Positions 53,969 through 62,808 of a stretch of DNA of 64,000 nucleotides are shown here, one piece after another. Every line of letters starts with the position of its first letter. Within the stretch, counting starts at the first letter, position 1. A program made the translations under genes and the position numbers. The stretch comes from an uncultured Tropicimonas sp. (GTDB lineage Bacteria; Pseudomonadota; Alphaproteobacteria; Rhodobacterales; Rhodobacteraceae), in assembly GCA_947495685.1 (NCBI GenBank), contig CANLZY010000012.1, forward strand, positions 62,001-126,000, read 5' to 3'. A model generated the notes under the pieces. It made no database searches, was not told the origin of the DNA, and saw only the letters and a list, made by a program, of their open reading frames with translations.

Positions 53969-56377
53969 ATGAAATTCACGCTTTCCTGGCTGAAGGATCA
54001 CCTGGACACCCAGGCGACGCTGGACGAAATCCTCGATGCCCTGACCGATCTGGGCCTTGAGGTTGAAGGGGTGGAAAACCCGATCGACCGGCTGTCGGCC
54101 TTTACCATCGGCAAGGTCAGGACGGCGGAAAAGCATCCGGATGCCGACAAGCTGCGGGTGTGCACCGTCGACACCGACGACGGCGCGCTGCAGATCATTT
54201 GTGGGGCGCCAAACGCGCGGGCCGGGATCACCGTGGTGGTGGCCAAGCCCGGCACCTATGTGCCCGGCATCGACACCACGATCAGCGTCGGCAAGATCCG
54301 CGGCATCGAGAGCCACGGCATGATGTGCTCCGAGCGCGAGATGGAGATGTCGGACGAACACGACGGCATCATCGAACTGCCCTCGGGCGACGTGGGGCAG
54401 AAGTTCACCGATTGGCTGGCCGAGAACCAGCCTGAGCGGGTTGACCCGGTGATCGAGATCGCCATCACACCCAACCGCCCGGATGCGCTTGGTGTGCGCG
54501 GCGTGGCACGGGATCTGGCGGCGCGTGGCCTTGGCGTGCTGAAGCCGCGCCCGGTGGTGCCGGTGCCGGCGAGTTTTGACTCACCGGTGACGGTCAGCAT
54601 CGACGACGATACGCGTGACGGTTGTCCGGTGTTCTATGGCCGCGTCATCCGCGGGGTTAAGAACGGCCCGTCGCCGAAATGGCTGCAGGACCTGCTGCGC
54701 GCCATCGGGCTGCGCCCGATCAGCTTCCTCGTCGATGTGACGAACTTCTTCACCTACGATCAGAACCGCCCGCTGCACGTCTTTGACGTGGACAAGATGA
54801 CAGGCGACCTGCGAGTGCACCGCGCGGTTGGAGGCGAGTCTCTCGTTGCGTTGGATGACAAGGAATACACGCTTCAGGCCGGGCAGATGGTGATTTCGGA
54901 CGCAAATGGCCCGGAAAGCATTGCCGGTGTGATGGGCGGGGCGGCAACGGGCTGCACCGACGACACGGTCAATGTCTTCGTCGAGAGCGCCTATTGGGAC
55001 CCGATCCAGATCGCCTACACGGGCCGCGCGCTGAAGATCAATTCCGACGCGCGATATCGTTTCGAACGCGGCGTTGATCCGGCCTTCACGCCCGAGGGGC
55101 TGGAGCACGCGGTTCGCATGATCGTGGACCACGCGGGTGGCGAGGCGTCCGAGGTTGTTGTCGCCGGGGCCGTTCCCGACGTGGATCGCGCCTATCGACT
55201 GGATACCAGGCGGATCGAAAGCCTTGTTGGCATGGAGATCCCGGACGAGGATCAACGTTCTATCCTGACGTCTCTGGGCTTTCGTCTGGATGGCGACATG
55301 GCCCATGTTCCCAGCTGGCGCCCTGACGTGCAGGGAGAGGCGGACCTGGTCGAGGAGGTCGCGCGGGTAACCTCCCTGACCCGGCTGGTGGGCAAGCCGA
55401 TGGCACGTGCCGATGTGGGCGTGCCGGTGGCCGTGCTGACTCCGATGCAGCGCCGCGAAGGCACCGCGCGCCGCACGGTGGCTTCGCAAGGCTACAACGA
55501 GTGTGTGACCTATTCCTTCGTGGATCAGGCCGCAGCGGCGCTGTTTGGCGGCGGTGATGATGCAACCAGGCTTGAGAACCCGATTTCCAGTGAAATGAGC
55601 CACATGCGGCCGGCGCTTTTGCCAGGGTTGTTGCAGGCCGCCGCGCGAAACCAGGCACGTGGGTTTGCCGATCTGGCCCTGTTCGAAGTTGGGCCGATCT
55701 TTTTCGGCGGCGAGCCCGACGAACAGCGACAGGTTGTGTCTGCGATCCTGATTGGTCACTCGGGACCAAAGGACGTGCACGGATCCCGTCGCCCGGTCGA
55801 CATCTTTGATGCCAAGGCCGATCTCGAAGGCGTTCTGGCAGCCATCGGCGCACCGGCCAGGGTGCAGATACGTCGCGATGCGCCGGAATGGTTCCACCCG
55901 GGGCGCTCTGGTGTCGTCTGTCTCGGTCCCAAGAACGTGCTTGGCGCCTTTGGTGAGTTGCACCCGAAGGTGCTGGATGCGCTGGACGTGAAGGGGCCGG
56001 CTGTCGGCTTCACGATCTATCTGGATGCGGTTCCCTTTGCCAAGGCGAAGGGTGCAAGCCGCGGTGCGCTGGCGATGGCAGACCTGCAGGCCGTCGAACG
56101 GGACTTTGCCTTTGTGCTGGACAGCTCGGTAGAGGCATTGACCGTGGTCAACGCTGCGGCAGGGGCCGACAAGGTTCTGATCGAGGAGGTCAGGGTCTTT
56201 GACGAGTTCCAGGGACCCAAGGCCGAAGCGCAGATGGGCGAGGGCAAAAAGTCTCTTGCCATCACCGTGCGGCTTCAGCCCAAGGCTCAGACGTTGAAGG
56301 AAGCCGACATCGAGGCGGTCAGCAAGAAGGTCATCGACAAGGTTGCCAAGGCAACCGGAGGTACGCTGCGCGGCTAA
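53969..56377 (+). CDS. pheT: Phenylalanine-tRNA ligase subunit beta
   Basis: Editing and tRNA-recognition subunit of PheRS, 802 residues. The N-terminal OB-fold tRNA-binding domain is present (LRVCTVDTDDGALQIICGAP). B3/B4 editing domains show KINSDARYRFERGVDPAFTPEG and GVMGGAATGCTDDT. The catalytic-like domain (YNECVTYSFVDQAAAALF, NPISSEMSHMRPALLPGLL) and the C-terminal FDX-ACB anticodon-binding domain ending DKVAKATGGTLRG follow. The stop overlaps the convergent NlpC/P60 gene stop by 4 bases. Genome separation from pheS by two small opposite-strand genes is unusual. Confidence 0.97.
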   Translation: MKFTLSWLKDHLDTQATLDEILDALTDLGLEVEGVENPIDRLSAFTIGKVRTAEKHPDADKLRVCTVDTDDGALQIICGAPNARAGITVVVAKPGTYVPGIDTTISVGKIRGIESHGMMCSEREMEMSDEHDGIIELPSGDVGQKFTDWLAENQPERVDPVIEIAITPNRPDALGVRGVARDLAARGLGVLKPRPVVPVPASFDSPVTVSIDDDTRDGCPVFYGRVIRGVKNGPSPKWLQDLLRAIGLRPISFLVDVTNFFTYDQNRPLHVFDVDKMTGDLRVHRAVGGESLVALDDKEYTLQAGQMVISDANGPESIAGVMGGAATGCTDDTVNVFVESAYWDPIQIAYTGRALKINSDARYRFERGVDPAFTPEGLEHAVRMIVDHAGGEASEVVVAGAVPDVDRAYRLDTRRIESLVGMEIPDEDQRSILTSLGFRLDGDMAHVPSWRPDVQGEADLVEEVARVTSLTRLVGKPMARADVGVPVAVLTPMQRREGTARRTVASQGYNECVTYSFVDQAAAALFGGGDDATRLENPISSEMSHMRPALLPGLLQAAARNQARGFADLALFEVGPIFFGGEPDEQRQVVSAILIGHSGPKDVHGSRRPVDIFDAKADLEGVLAAIGAPARVQIRRDAPEWFHPGRSGVVCLGPKNVLGAFGELHPKVLDALDVKGPAVGFTIYLDAVPFAKAKGASRGALAMADLQAVERDFAFVLDSSVEALTVVNAAAGADKVLIEEVRVFDEFQGPKAEAQMGEGKKSLAITVRLQPKAQTLKEADIEAVSKKVIDKVAKATGGTLRG

Positions 56378-56922
56378 GACAGGAACTGGGCAGGCATCAG
56401 ATGCTTGCTCAGATACCTCAGGATCATGAACCCCGAGGCGGAGCCGAGCGTGTAGAAGGCGTCGGCCTGGTCCGTTCGGGCATCCCAGTTCAACGACGAG
56501 ACGCCGTTGTTCCGTCCGCGCGTGGTCGATTCATAGGTGCTGCCGTTGATCACCAGCCAGACGTGTCCTGCCTTGGTTCGGACCCGCTCGCCTTCGTCGT
56601 TGCGCCCATGCTCGGCCGCCCGAAAGCCGATACGCACAACATCATCGTTGCGTGGCGCAAAGGTCGGGTAATCGACCTCTGCGTAGCCGTTGTCGCGAAA
56701 CCAGGACCATTGCCGCCGGCTTCCGGCCGGTATGTCGTGGCGATTGGTCGTGGTGTGATAGATGACATATTCGACGAAGCCCGAGCAATCGAGTTGCCCG
56801 ATGTCGGCTGGGTCCCGGGTGATCGGGCGGACCTTTCCGACCATCCCGCTCATCTCGTATCGAATGTTGGCCGCAAAAAGCTTGGCGAGGCGGCTGACCA
56901 GTTCCGTGGTGCTGAATTCCAT
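56374..56922 (-). CDS. NlpC/P60-like cysteine peptidase domain protein
   Basis: A 182-residue protein without signal peptide. The catalytic cysteine lies in DIGQLDCSGFVEYVIYHTTT (C46), the histidine in KAGHVWLVI (H120), and the polar residue probably at GSTYEST. This order matches NlpC/P60 amidases, which hydrolyse peptidoglycan stem peptides, but the fold call is by motif only. GGAG lies before ATG 56922; the open frame extends to 57285 but that part is antisense-like. It is convergent with pheT. Confidence 0.7.
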   Translation of the reverse strand: MEFSTTELVSRLAKLFAANIRYEMSGMVGKVRPITRDPADIGQLDCSGFVEYVIYHTTTNRHDIPAGSRRQWSWFRDNGYAEVDYPTFAPRNDDVVRIGFRAAEHGRNDEGERVRTKAGHVWLVINGSTYESTTRGRNNGVSSLNWDARTDQADAFYTLGSASGFMILRYLSKHLMPAQFLS

Positions 56923-57161
56923 GACTGTCTCCTGAAAGCTATGCCGTATCCAAAAAGGTCGTTTCGCGCTCCGGTCCTCGGGCGGATCGACCTTCGCGCC
57001 AATGATGCCACTGCGGCAGTATAGCGGTTTTGGTGGTAAAATGGCGGACAAAGCCTGCCTCGATCCTCGATCCTCGGTGCCCGTCTCGCGAAGGATTTTC
57101 GACGGATGCCAGGCGCGCATCCGTATAAGATCCAAAGCAAACTCCATGGAACGGAACGACG

Positions 57162-57764
57162 ATGATGCTGACACGCTTTTCTCCCTATCTTCTCTGGGCC
57201 CTGCTGGCCCTTCCGGCCGCAGGAATGGTCGGGGAACTCCTCTCCTCTGCCGACCCGCGGATTTTGAACAAGCTGCTGCATCCAACGGGTGAATTCGCCG
57301 CCCGCTTCATGATCATCGCGATGATGGCAACCCCGTTGACGCTGTTGCTGCCCGGATGGCGCGGTCCCCGGTGGATGCTCCGCAACCGGCGATACTTCGG
57401 CGTTGCGGCCTTTGGCTACGCAGCTGCTCACACGGTGTTCTACGTTATCAACCGCGGGACGCTGGATCGTATCGTCCAAGAGATCGGCCAGTTCGACATG
57501 TGGACCGGCTGGCTCGCTTTCGCGATCTTTGTTCCGCTGGCGGCGACGTCGTTCAATGGAGCGATTCGCAGGCTTGGACCCAAGATCTGGAAGGCGTTGC
57601 AGCGCTGGACCTATCCTGCGGCGGTGCTGACCCTGCTGCATTGGGCTGCGTTGCACAACTGGGAACACCCGGCAGGTGCCATTGTACACTTTACCCCCCT
57701 TGCCCTGTTGGAACTCTATCGTATCTGGTGGAATATGAATCGGTCGCGCGCTGTCCCGGCCTGA
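57162..57764 (+). CDS. MsrQ-like haem-binding membrane protein (ferric-reductase-type)
   Basis: A 200-residue protein with about five hydrophobic helices and the ferric-reductase-like fold. Haem-ligand histidines are in AAHTVFYVINRG and LTLLHWAALHNWEHP. Motifs GEFAARFMIIAMMATPLTL and NRRYFGVAAFGYAAAH are typical of MsrQ/YedZ. MsrQ supplies electrons to the periplasmic methionine-sulphoxide reductase MsrP; no msrP is next to it, so it may be an MsrQ paralogue with other partners. ATG 57162 or the next codon (57165) is the start. Confidence 0.8.
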   Translation: MMLTRFSPYLLWALLALPAAGMVGELLSSADPRILNKLLHPTGEFAARFMIIAMMATPLTLLLPGWRGPRWMLRNRRYFGVAAFGYAAAHTVFYVINRGTLDRIVQEIGQFDMWTGWLAFAIFVPLAATSFNGAIRRLGPKIWKALQRWTYPAAVLTLLHWAALHNWEHPAGAIVHFTPLALLELYRIWWNMNRSRAVPA

Positions 57765-57804
57765 TCGCGGGCTGTTCTGACGCCCGCCAAGCAAGGAGCT
57801 TCCC

Positions 57805-58254
57805 ATGACCCTCAATGTCTACCTTTCCGGCGAAATCCATTCGGATTGGCGTGAACGCATCATTGCAGGGGCCGAGGGATTGGATGTTCAGTTCAGCGCC
57901 CCTGTAACCGACCACGCCGCAAGTGACGATTGCGGCGTGGCGATACTGGGGGCGGAACCAGACCCGTTCTGGCACGACCACAAGGGAGCCAAGCTGAACG
58001 CGATCCGGACGCGTCGGGCAATCGAGGCAGCGGACGTCGTGGTTGTTCGCTTTGGTGAGAAGTACCGGCAGTGGAATGCGGCGTTTGACGCCGGGTATGC
58101 TGCGGCACTGGGCAAGTCGCTGATCGTGCAGCATGGTGCAGACCACCGACATGCCCTCAAGGAGGTCGACGCGGCCGCGCTTGCGGTGGCGGAGCAGCCT
58201 GAACAAGTGGTGCAGATCCTGCGGTATGTGCTGACGGGCGAGCTACCGTCCTGA
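57805..58254 (+). CDS. YtoQ-family protein
   Basis: A 149-residue protein recognised by MTLNVYLSGEIHSDWRERII, the central ADVVVVRFGEKYRQWNAAFDAGYAAALGKSLIVQH and the helical end. YtoQ proteins belong to the nucleoside 2-deoxyribosyltransferase-like fold but have no assigned reaction. The gene lies 40 bases after the MsrQ-like gene. Neighbouring bases 58255-58527 show no gene. Confidence 0.85.
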   Translation: MTLNVYLSGEIHSDWRERIIAGAEGLDVQFSAPVTDHAASDDCGVAILGAEPDPFWHDHKGAKLNAIRTRRAIEAADVVVVRFGEKYRQWNAAFDAGYAAALGKSLIVQHGADHRHALKEVDAAALAVAEQPEQVVQILRYVLTGELPS

Positions 58255-58527
58255 TACAGCAGCGCTGCCCGCCATCCGGGGGGCACAGGTCTGCACCGAT
58301 CGCCCAAGCTGGATCATCTCGAACTGTCTTCTGCCGTTGGGGGATGAATGAGCGTCCATGGGGCACTGACGTCTGCGAACGATGTGTGAGGCTTTCTTCG
58401 GCGGTGCCGCTGCTTCCCTGATTGCATCAAATCTTGTAGGGGAACGGGGTCGTCGGCTGAGTGCCTGGTCGAACCGGTCTGCTTCGGGGGTCGAGGGGCT
58501 CCACTACTGTCTTTGCGAGCGGCACAA
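58255..58527. other. Non-coding stretch, nothing identified
   Basis: No supported frame, hairpin or repeat box. The right part (about 58395-58525) is loosely similar to 59360-59490 and so probably belongs to the outer, more diverged edge of the tandem duplication. Confidence 0.5.
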
Positions 58528-58559
58528 AGAAAAACGCCCCGGGACAAGCCCGAGGCGTT
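58528..58559 (-). terminator. Intrinsic terminator of CTERM gene 1
   Basis: AACGCC-x-CGGG with CCCG-x-GGCGTT forms an 11-base stem with one mismatch (58533-58543 with 58549-58559), followed on the minus strand by TTTTTCTTTG. It ends the gene at 58584. A near-identical terminator lies at 59495-59524. Confidence 0.85.
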
Positions 58560-58583
58560 CGCAGAACTGATCGAAACGATTGG

Positions 58584-59282
58584 TTATTTGGATGACTTGC
58601 GCCGACGCAGGGCGAAACCACCCAGGAGCAGTGCGCCACCAAGTGCCGGAGCCATTGCCGGAACCGGCACGCTCGAGATCTCGATGATCGAGTCCACTGT
58701 GAAGTCCGTCAGACGGATGCCTTGATAGAATTCCGTGCGGCCGACTTCGTCGGACGAAGACGTGGTCCGGATGGCGAAGGACGTGATGGGCTGGATCACG
58801 GTCTCTGTGAACTTGGAGAACACATCAGTCGCGCCAAACGCGGTGGTGTTGAACGTCAACGTGGTGCCACCGGCCAAGGGCGGGTAGGTCGGGTCAAGGA
58901 TGACCTCGACGTTTTCGGTGCCAGCATAGTGACCGAAGCCGATGTCCAGCAACGTCACCGGAACGTTGAAGCTGACCGCAATGTACTCGGTCACGCCGAT
59001 ATCGCTGAGGCCCGGGCTACCGCCGATGCTGCCAGCGCCCCAACCCATCGGATCCGGGTTCGGCTTCACGTTCGTTCCGCCCACGTTGTATGGTGTGATG
59101 GTGGCAATGATATCCAGCAGGGGATCGTTGGCATCCTGCTCCGTCAGCACGGTCGTGTTGAGCCGCGGTTCGGAGTCATACTTGCCTTGAAGATCAAAGT
59201 TGACGCCGATCGCCATCGCGCTCGTGCCAACAAGTGTTGCGGACATAATCGCTGCAGCTGACAGTGTATTTTTAAGGAACAT
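58584..59282 (-). CDS. VPLPA-CTERM-like surface protein, duplicate 1
   Basis: A 232-residue exported protein: signal peptide (about 1-24, ending SAMA), a beta-rich jelly-roll-like domain (GVNFDLQGKYDSEPRLNT, ISFAIRTTSSS-like segments, YQGIRLTDFTVDS), and a C-terminal sorting signal SVPVPAMAPALGGALLLGGF followed by ALRRRKSSK. That VPxPA-hydrophobic-RRR tail is the PEP-CTERM/VPLPA-CTERM type, expected to be processed by an exosortase (XrtD-like). No exosortase is in the window. The neighbour at 59549 is a tandem duplicate, about 88% identical by hand. Confidence 0.88.
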   Translation of the reverse strand: MFLKNTLSAAAIMSATLVGTSAMAIGVNFDLQGKYDSEPRLNTTVLTEQDANDPLLDIIATITPYNVGGTNVKPNPDPMGWGAGSIGGSPGLSDIGVTEYIAVSFNVPVTLLDIGFGHYAGTENVEVILDPTYPPLAGGTTLTFNTTAFGATDVFSKFTETVIQPITSFAIRTTSSSDEVGRTEFYQGIRLTDFTVDSIIEISSVPVPAMAPALGGALLLGGFALRRRKSSK

Positions 59283-59494
59283 ATTTCACCTCCTTCAGTC
59301 AGTGTTAACGAATGCTTAACACTTTGACTCGCAGCAAACAACGGTCTTGCTATTTGTGGCGATTCCTTCGGGGGTGCGGCTGCTGACTTGATTGAATCAG
59401 ATCATGGGCGTACGGCGTCGTCGGCAGTTTTCCTGGCCGCAACGGTTCGTCTCGGGCGAAGGCTGGACCGCCGCCGTTGCAAAGGGGGCCAAAG

Positions 59495-59524
59495 CAAAAC
59501 GCCCCGGGACAAGCCCGAGGCGTT
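59495..59524 (-). terminator. Intrinsic terminator of CTERM gene 2
   Basis: The same imperfect 11-base stem as at 58528-58559 (58533 arm equals 59498 arm), followed by T-rich sequence on the minus strand. It ends the gene at 59549. Its conservation in both copies shows that terminator and gene were duplicated together. Confidence 0.82.
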
Positions 59525-59548
59525 CGCAGAACTGATCGAAACGATCGG

Positions 59549-60244
59549 TTACTTGGACGACTTGCGCCGACGCAGGGCGAAACCACCCAGGAGCAGTGCG
59601 CCACCAAGTGCCGGAGCCATTGCCGGAACCGGAACGCTCGGAACTTCGAGGATCGAGTCAACCGTGAAGTCCGTCAGACGGATGCCCTGATACTCTTCGG
59701 TACGGTCAAGGCCGTTGGACGAAGACGTGGTCCGGATGGCGAAGGACGTGATGGGCTGGATCACGGTCTCGGTGAACTTGGAGAACACATCAAGTGCGCC
59801 AAACGCGGTGCTGTTGAACGTCAGCGTGGTGCCACCGGCCAAAGGCGGGTAGGTCGGGTTCAGGATGACCTCGACGATTTCGGTACCAGCGAAGTGGCCA
59901 AAGCCGATGTCGAGCAGCGTCACAGGAACGTTGAAGCTGACGGCCATGTACTCGGTCACACCGATGTTGGCTGTGCCCGGGCTACCAACACTGCCGGCAC
60001 CCCAACCCATCGCATCCGGGTTCGGCTTCACGTTCGTTCCGCCCGAGTTGAACGGCTGGATGGTCGCAATGATATCCAGCAGGGGATCGTTGGCATCCTG
60101 CTCCGTCAGCACGGTCGTGTTGAGCCGCGGTTCGGAGGCATACTTGCCTTGAAGATCAAAGTTGACGCCGATCGCCATCGCGCTCGTGCCAACAAATGTT
60201 GCGGAGATAATCGCCGCAGCTGTCAATGTGTTTTTAAGGAACAT
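59549..60244 (-). CDS. VPLPA-CTERM-like surface protein, duplicate 2
   Basis: A 231-residue paralogue of the gene at 58584. I count about 26 substitutions and one residue gap, so roughly 88% identity. Most differences lie in the N-terminal signal, the TITPYNVGG/TIQPFNSGG loop and the SSSDEVGR/SSSNGLDR loop. The last 30 residues with the SVPVPAMAPALGG sorting signal and RRRKSSK tail are unchanged. Duplicates of this kind are often regulated or antigenic variants, but here simple recent duplication is the evidence. The start region TTAAGGAACAT is shared by both copies. Confidence 0.88.
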   Translation of the reverse strand: MFLKNTLTAAAIISATFVGTSAMAIGVNFDLQGKYASEPRLNTTVLTEQDANDPLLDIIATIQPFNSGGTNVKPNPDAMGWGAGSVGSPGTANIGVTEYMAVSFNVPVTLLDIGFGHFAGTEIVEVILNPTYPPLAGGTTLTFNSTAFGALDVFSKFTETVIQPITSFAIRTTSSSNGLDRTEEYQGIRLTDFTVDSILEVPSVPVPAMAPALGGALLLGGFALRRRKSSK

Positions 60245-60561
60245 ACTTCACCTCATTCAGTCAGTCCTAAGCAATGATTAACACTTCGGCCCGTATCAAA
60301 CAACGGTCTTGGCATCTTCTTGCTAAAATTTTCCATAATTTGGTTAATATGGTCATCTGAAGCATCCCGGGGCGGTCTTTTGGCCACAATGCGATGAATT
60401 CTTCATGATTGGCGCCGATTTCCGCACAATGCTTCGGCCTGCTTCGGCCTGCTTCGGGCGGTCCCGGCTCTCATTCTGAACGCGGAAGTTCACGTTAGGG
60501 AAATGCGGACGCGTCAGGAACAACCTATGCGGGAAGCAAACGGCATAGGAGGCAGAATCAG
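60245..60561. other. Non-coding stretch upstream of CTERM gene 2
   Basis: It probably holds the promoter of the gene ending at 59549; bases 60262-60350 are AT-rich (TTAACACTT, CTAAAATTTTCCATAATTTGG). A frame of 89 residues on the minus strand (60353-60622) has poor composition and I do not support it. It includes the tandem repeat at 60431. Confidence 0.5.
60431..60457 (+). repeat. Short tandem repeat (GCTTCGGCCT)2.7
   Basis: Two perfect copies of GCTTCGGCCT followed by GCTTCGG, upstream of CTERM gene 2 and within its probable regulatory region. Confidence 0.8.
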
Positions 60562-60583
60562 AAACCCCCGCACATGGCGGGGG
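60562..60583 (-). terminator. Intrinsic terminator of rpsU
   Basis: CCCCCGC-ACATG-GCGGGGG (60565-60571 with 60577-60583) is a perfect 7-base GC stem followed on the minus strand by TTTCTGATTC. It lies 88 bases after the S21 stop. Confidence 0.7.
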
Positions 60584-60670
60584 CATCAAACCTTGTGGCG
60601 CCACGGTCAGGCGCGTTCTCATTCCGACGCTGAAGATCAGATTCGACTGGGTCAGGTGACCCGGGTCGAA

Positions 60671-60877
60671 TTAGAGCATGCCTTCACGCTGGGCCTTCTT
60701 GCGAGCGAGCTTGCGGGCACGGCGGATGGCCTCGGCCTTCTCGCGCGCCTTCTTTTCGGAAGGTTTCTCGAAGGCTTGCTTGAGCTTCATCTCGCGAAAA
60801 ACGCCTTCGCGCTGAAGCTTCTTCTTGAGCGCACGGAGCGCCTGATCGACATTGTTGTCGCGAACACTGACCTGCAT
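60671..60877 (-). CDS. rpsU: 30S ribosomal protein S21
   Basis: A 68-residue basic protein with the S21 pattern [20 protein letters not shown] and the ending [20 protein letters not shown]-like arginine/lysine-rich helix ([20 protein letters not shown]). The ATG at 60877 is preceded by AAAGGTGG. It is divergent from the COQ9 gene. The arginine-rich end is the normal alphaproteobacterial form. Confidence 0.95.
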   Translation of the reverse strand: MQVSVRDNNVDQALRALKKKLQREGVFREMKLKQAFEKPSEKKAREKAEAIRRARKLARKKAQREGML

Positions 60878-60993
60878 GTGGGTGTCACCACCTTTCTTGT
60901 TAGAGTTGCGGATGTTTGCAGGAGGTGGCCATATAGCAAGGCCCGTGGGCTGTGTCCATCTGCGGCGAGAAAAAACTGAACGAGAGAATCCCG

Positions 60994-61755
60994 ATGAGCG
61001 ATACGATCCGACCAGCCGCCGACGAGACAAATGCAGACCTGAAGTCCCGACTGCTGGATGCGGCGCTGTTCAGCGTGGCCTTCGACGGTTGGAGCGAGTC
61101 CACGTTCCGGTCTGCCTGCGTTGATTCCGGTATTGATCCGGCGGTGGCGCGCGTGCTGTTCCCGCGCGGTGGTGTCGATCTGGCCCTGGCCTATCATCAA
61201 CGTGGTGACGATCTGATGATGGAGCGGCTGGCACTGGAGGATCTGCCAACCTTGCGGCTGCGCGAACGGATTGCCCGGGCGATCCAGGTGCGGATCGAAG
61301 TGATCGAGGACAAGGAAGCGGTCCGGCGCGGGTCGGCGTTGTTTTCGCTGCCCCAGTATGCCGGCGACGGCGCCCGGGCGATCTGGGGCACGGCGGACCG
61401 GATCTGGATGGCGCTTGGGGATACGTCCGACGATATAAACTGGTATTCGAAGCGGGCGTCGCTGGCCGGAGTATACGGTGCGACGGTCCTGTTCTGGCTT
61501 GGCGATGACAGCGATGGCACGGAGCGCACCTGGGATTTCATGCATCGCCGGGTCGAGGACGTGCTAAACTTCGAGAAGGTGCGGGCCCGGGTGACGGGAA
61601 ACCCGGTGTTGAAGCTGGTGTTTGCCGGTCCGAACTGGCTGGTGCGAAAGGTGCGGGCGCCGTCGGGCAATCCGTTCCGCAAGACCGCTGGAATGCCGGG
61701 GAGCTGGGCCGAGGACGAGACCACCGTTTCTGGCACCACCCCCGGCCAGGGGTGA
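60994..61755 (+). CDS. COQ9-family protein (ubiquinone biosynthesis)
   Basis: A 253-residue protein of the COQ9 family, an N-terminal TetR-like helical bundle with a lipid-binding function in ubiquinone synthesis. Motifs are [45 protein letters not shown]-like region ([20 protein letters not shown]) and [29 protein letters not shown] precedes the ATG 60994. Ubiquinone involvement matches the polyprenyl synthase and ETF-QO elsewhere in the window. It is divergent from rpsU. Confidence 0.92.
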   Translation: MSDTIRPAADETNADLKSRLLDAALFSVAFDGWSESTFRSACVDSGIDPAVARVLFPRGGVDLALAYHQRGDDLMMERLALEDLPTLRLRERIARAIQVRIEVIEDKEAVRRGSALFSLPQYAGDGARAIWGTADRIWMALGDTSDDINWYSKRASLAGVYGATVLFWLGDDSDGTERTWDFMHRRVEDVLNFEKVRARVTGNPVLKLVFAGPNWLVRKVRAPSGNPFRKTAGMPGSWAEDETTVSGTTPGQG

Positions 61756-61809
61756 TTGAATCCGGCGCGCAGGCAGGCCACAAACGGGCAACCAAGAAGG
61801 ATGCCCGAC

Positions 61810-62799
61810 ATGACCCTGCCAGAGACGATGCGCGCCATGGAAATTTCCGAACCCGGTGGCCCGGATGTTCTGAAACTGACCGAACGACCGGTGCCGCAGC
61901 CCGGGCCTGGACAGGTCCTGATCCGGGTCGCCTGGGCCGGGGTGAACCGCCCTGATGCACTGCAACGGGCCGGCAGCTACAAGCCGCCCGCCGGTGCCAG
62001 CGACCTGCCGGGGCTGGAGGCATCCGGCGTCGTTGCGGCTGTCGGGGCTGGCGTGACGCAATGGGCGTCCGGCGACGAGGTGTGTGCCCTGCTGCCCGGT
62101 GGCGGCTATGCCGAGTATGTCGTGACCCCCGCCGCCCATGCCTTGCGTCTGCCGCAAGGCATGGCGTTGCGCGAGGCGGCCTGCCTGCCCGAAACCTTCT
62201 TCACGGTCTGGAGCAACGTCTTTCAGCGTGGCGGGTTGAAGGCCGGGGAGAGGTTCCTGGTGCATGGCGGCAGTTCCGGCATTGGCACGACGGCGATCCA
62301 GCTGGCTCGGCATTTCGGGGCGCGGGTCTTTGCAACCGCAGGGTCGGCGGAGAAATGCACTGCCTGTGCCCGTCTGGGTGCAGAGCGGGCGATCAATTAT
62401 CGTGACGAGGATTTCGTCGAAATCCTGCGGGTCGAAGGTGGCGCCGACCTGATCCTTGACATGGTGGGGGGCGAGTACCTGCCGCGCAACGTCAAGGCGC
62501 TGGCCGACGATGGGCGCTTGGTACAGATCGCGTTTTTGCAAGGGCCCAAGGTGGCCTTGAACTTCGCCCAGATCATGATGCGGCGGCTGACCATCACAGG
62601 GTCGACGCTGCGCCCACAATCAGACCTGGCCAAGGCGCGCATCGCCGACGCCCTCTCGGTGCAGGTCTGGCCATTGCTCGATGCGGGGGTGATTGCGCCG
62701 CAAATGGATTCCGAGTTTCCGCTGGAGCAGGCCGCCGCGGCCCATACCCGGATGGAGAGTTCGGGTCACGTCGGAAAGATCGTCCTACAGGTTGCCTAG
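61810..62799 (+). CDS. NAD(P)H-quinone oxidoreductase (QOR-type MDR)
   Basis: A 329-residue zinc-free medium-chain dehydrogenase/reductase. Motifs are VAWAGVNRPDALQRAGSY near the start, PGLEASGVVAAVGAGV, ETFFTVWSNVFQRG and the Rossmann motif VHGGSSGIGTTAIQLARHFG. It is close to the PIG3/QorB subgroup. I chose ATG 61810 because AAGG directly precedes ATG 61801 while the second ATG has a normal spacing of about 9 bases. The TAG stop is at the edge of the IS element (62797-62799). It follows the COQ9 gene by about 55 bases. Confidence 0.93.
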   Translation: MTLPETMRAMEISEPGGPDVLKLTERPVPQPGPGQVLIRVAWAGVNRPDALQRAGSYKPPAGASDLPGLEASGVVAAVGAGVTQWASGDEVCALLPGGGYAEYVVTPAAHALRLPQGMALREAACLPETFFTVWSNVFQRGGLKAGERFLVHGGSSGIGTTAIQLARHFGARVFATAGSAEKCTACARLGAERAINYRDEDFVEILRVEGGADLILDMVGGEYLPRNVKALADDGRLVQIAFLQGPKVALNFAQIMMRRLTITGSTLRPQSDLAKARIADALSVQVWPLLDAGVIAPQMDSEFPLEQAAAAHTRMESSGHVGKIVLQVA

Positions 62800-62808
62800 T
62801 GTCAGGAC

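Noticed and set aside
60353-60622. 89-codon minus-strand frame upstream of CTERM gene 2
   Set aside because: No ribosome site, odd composition, and it crosses the rpsU terminator and the tandem repeat.
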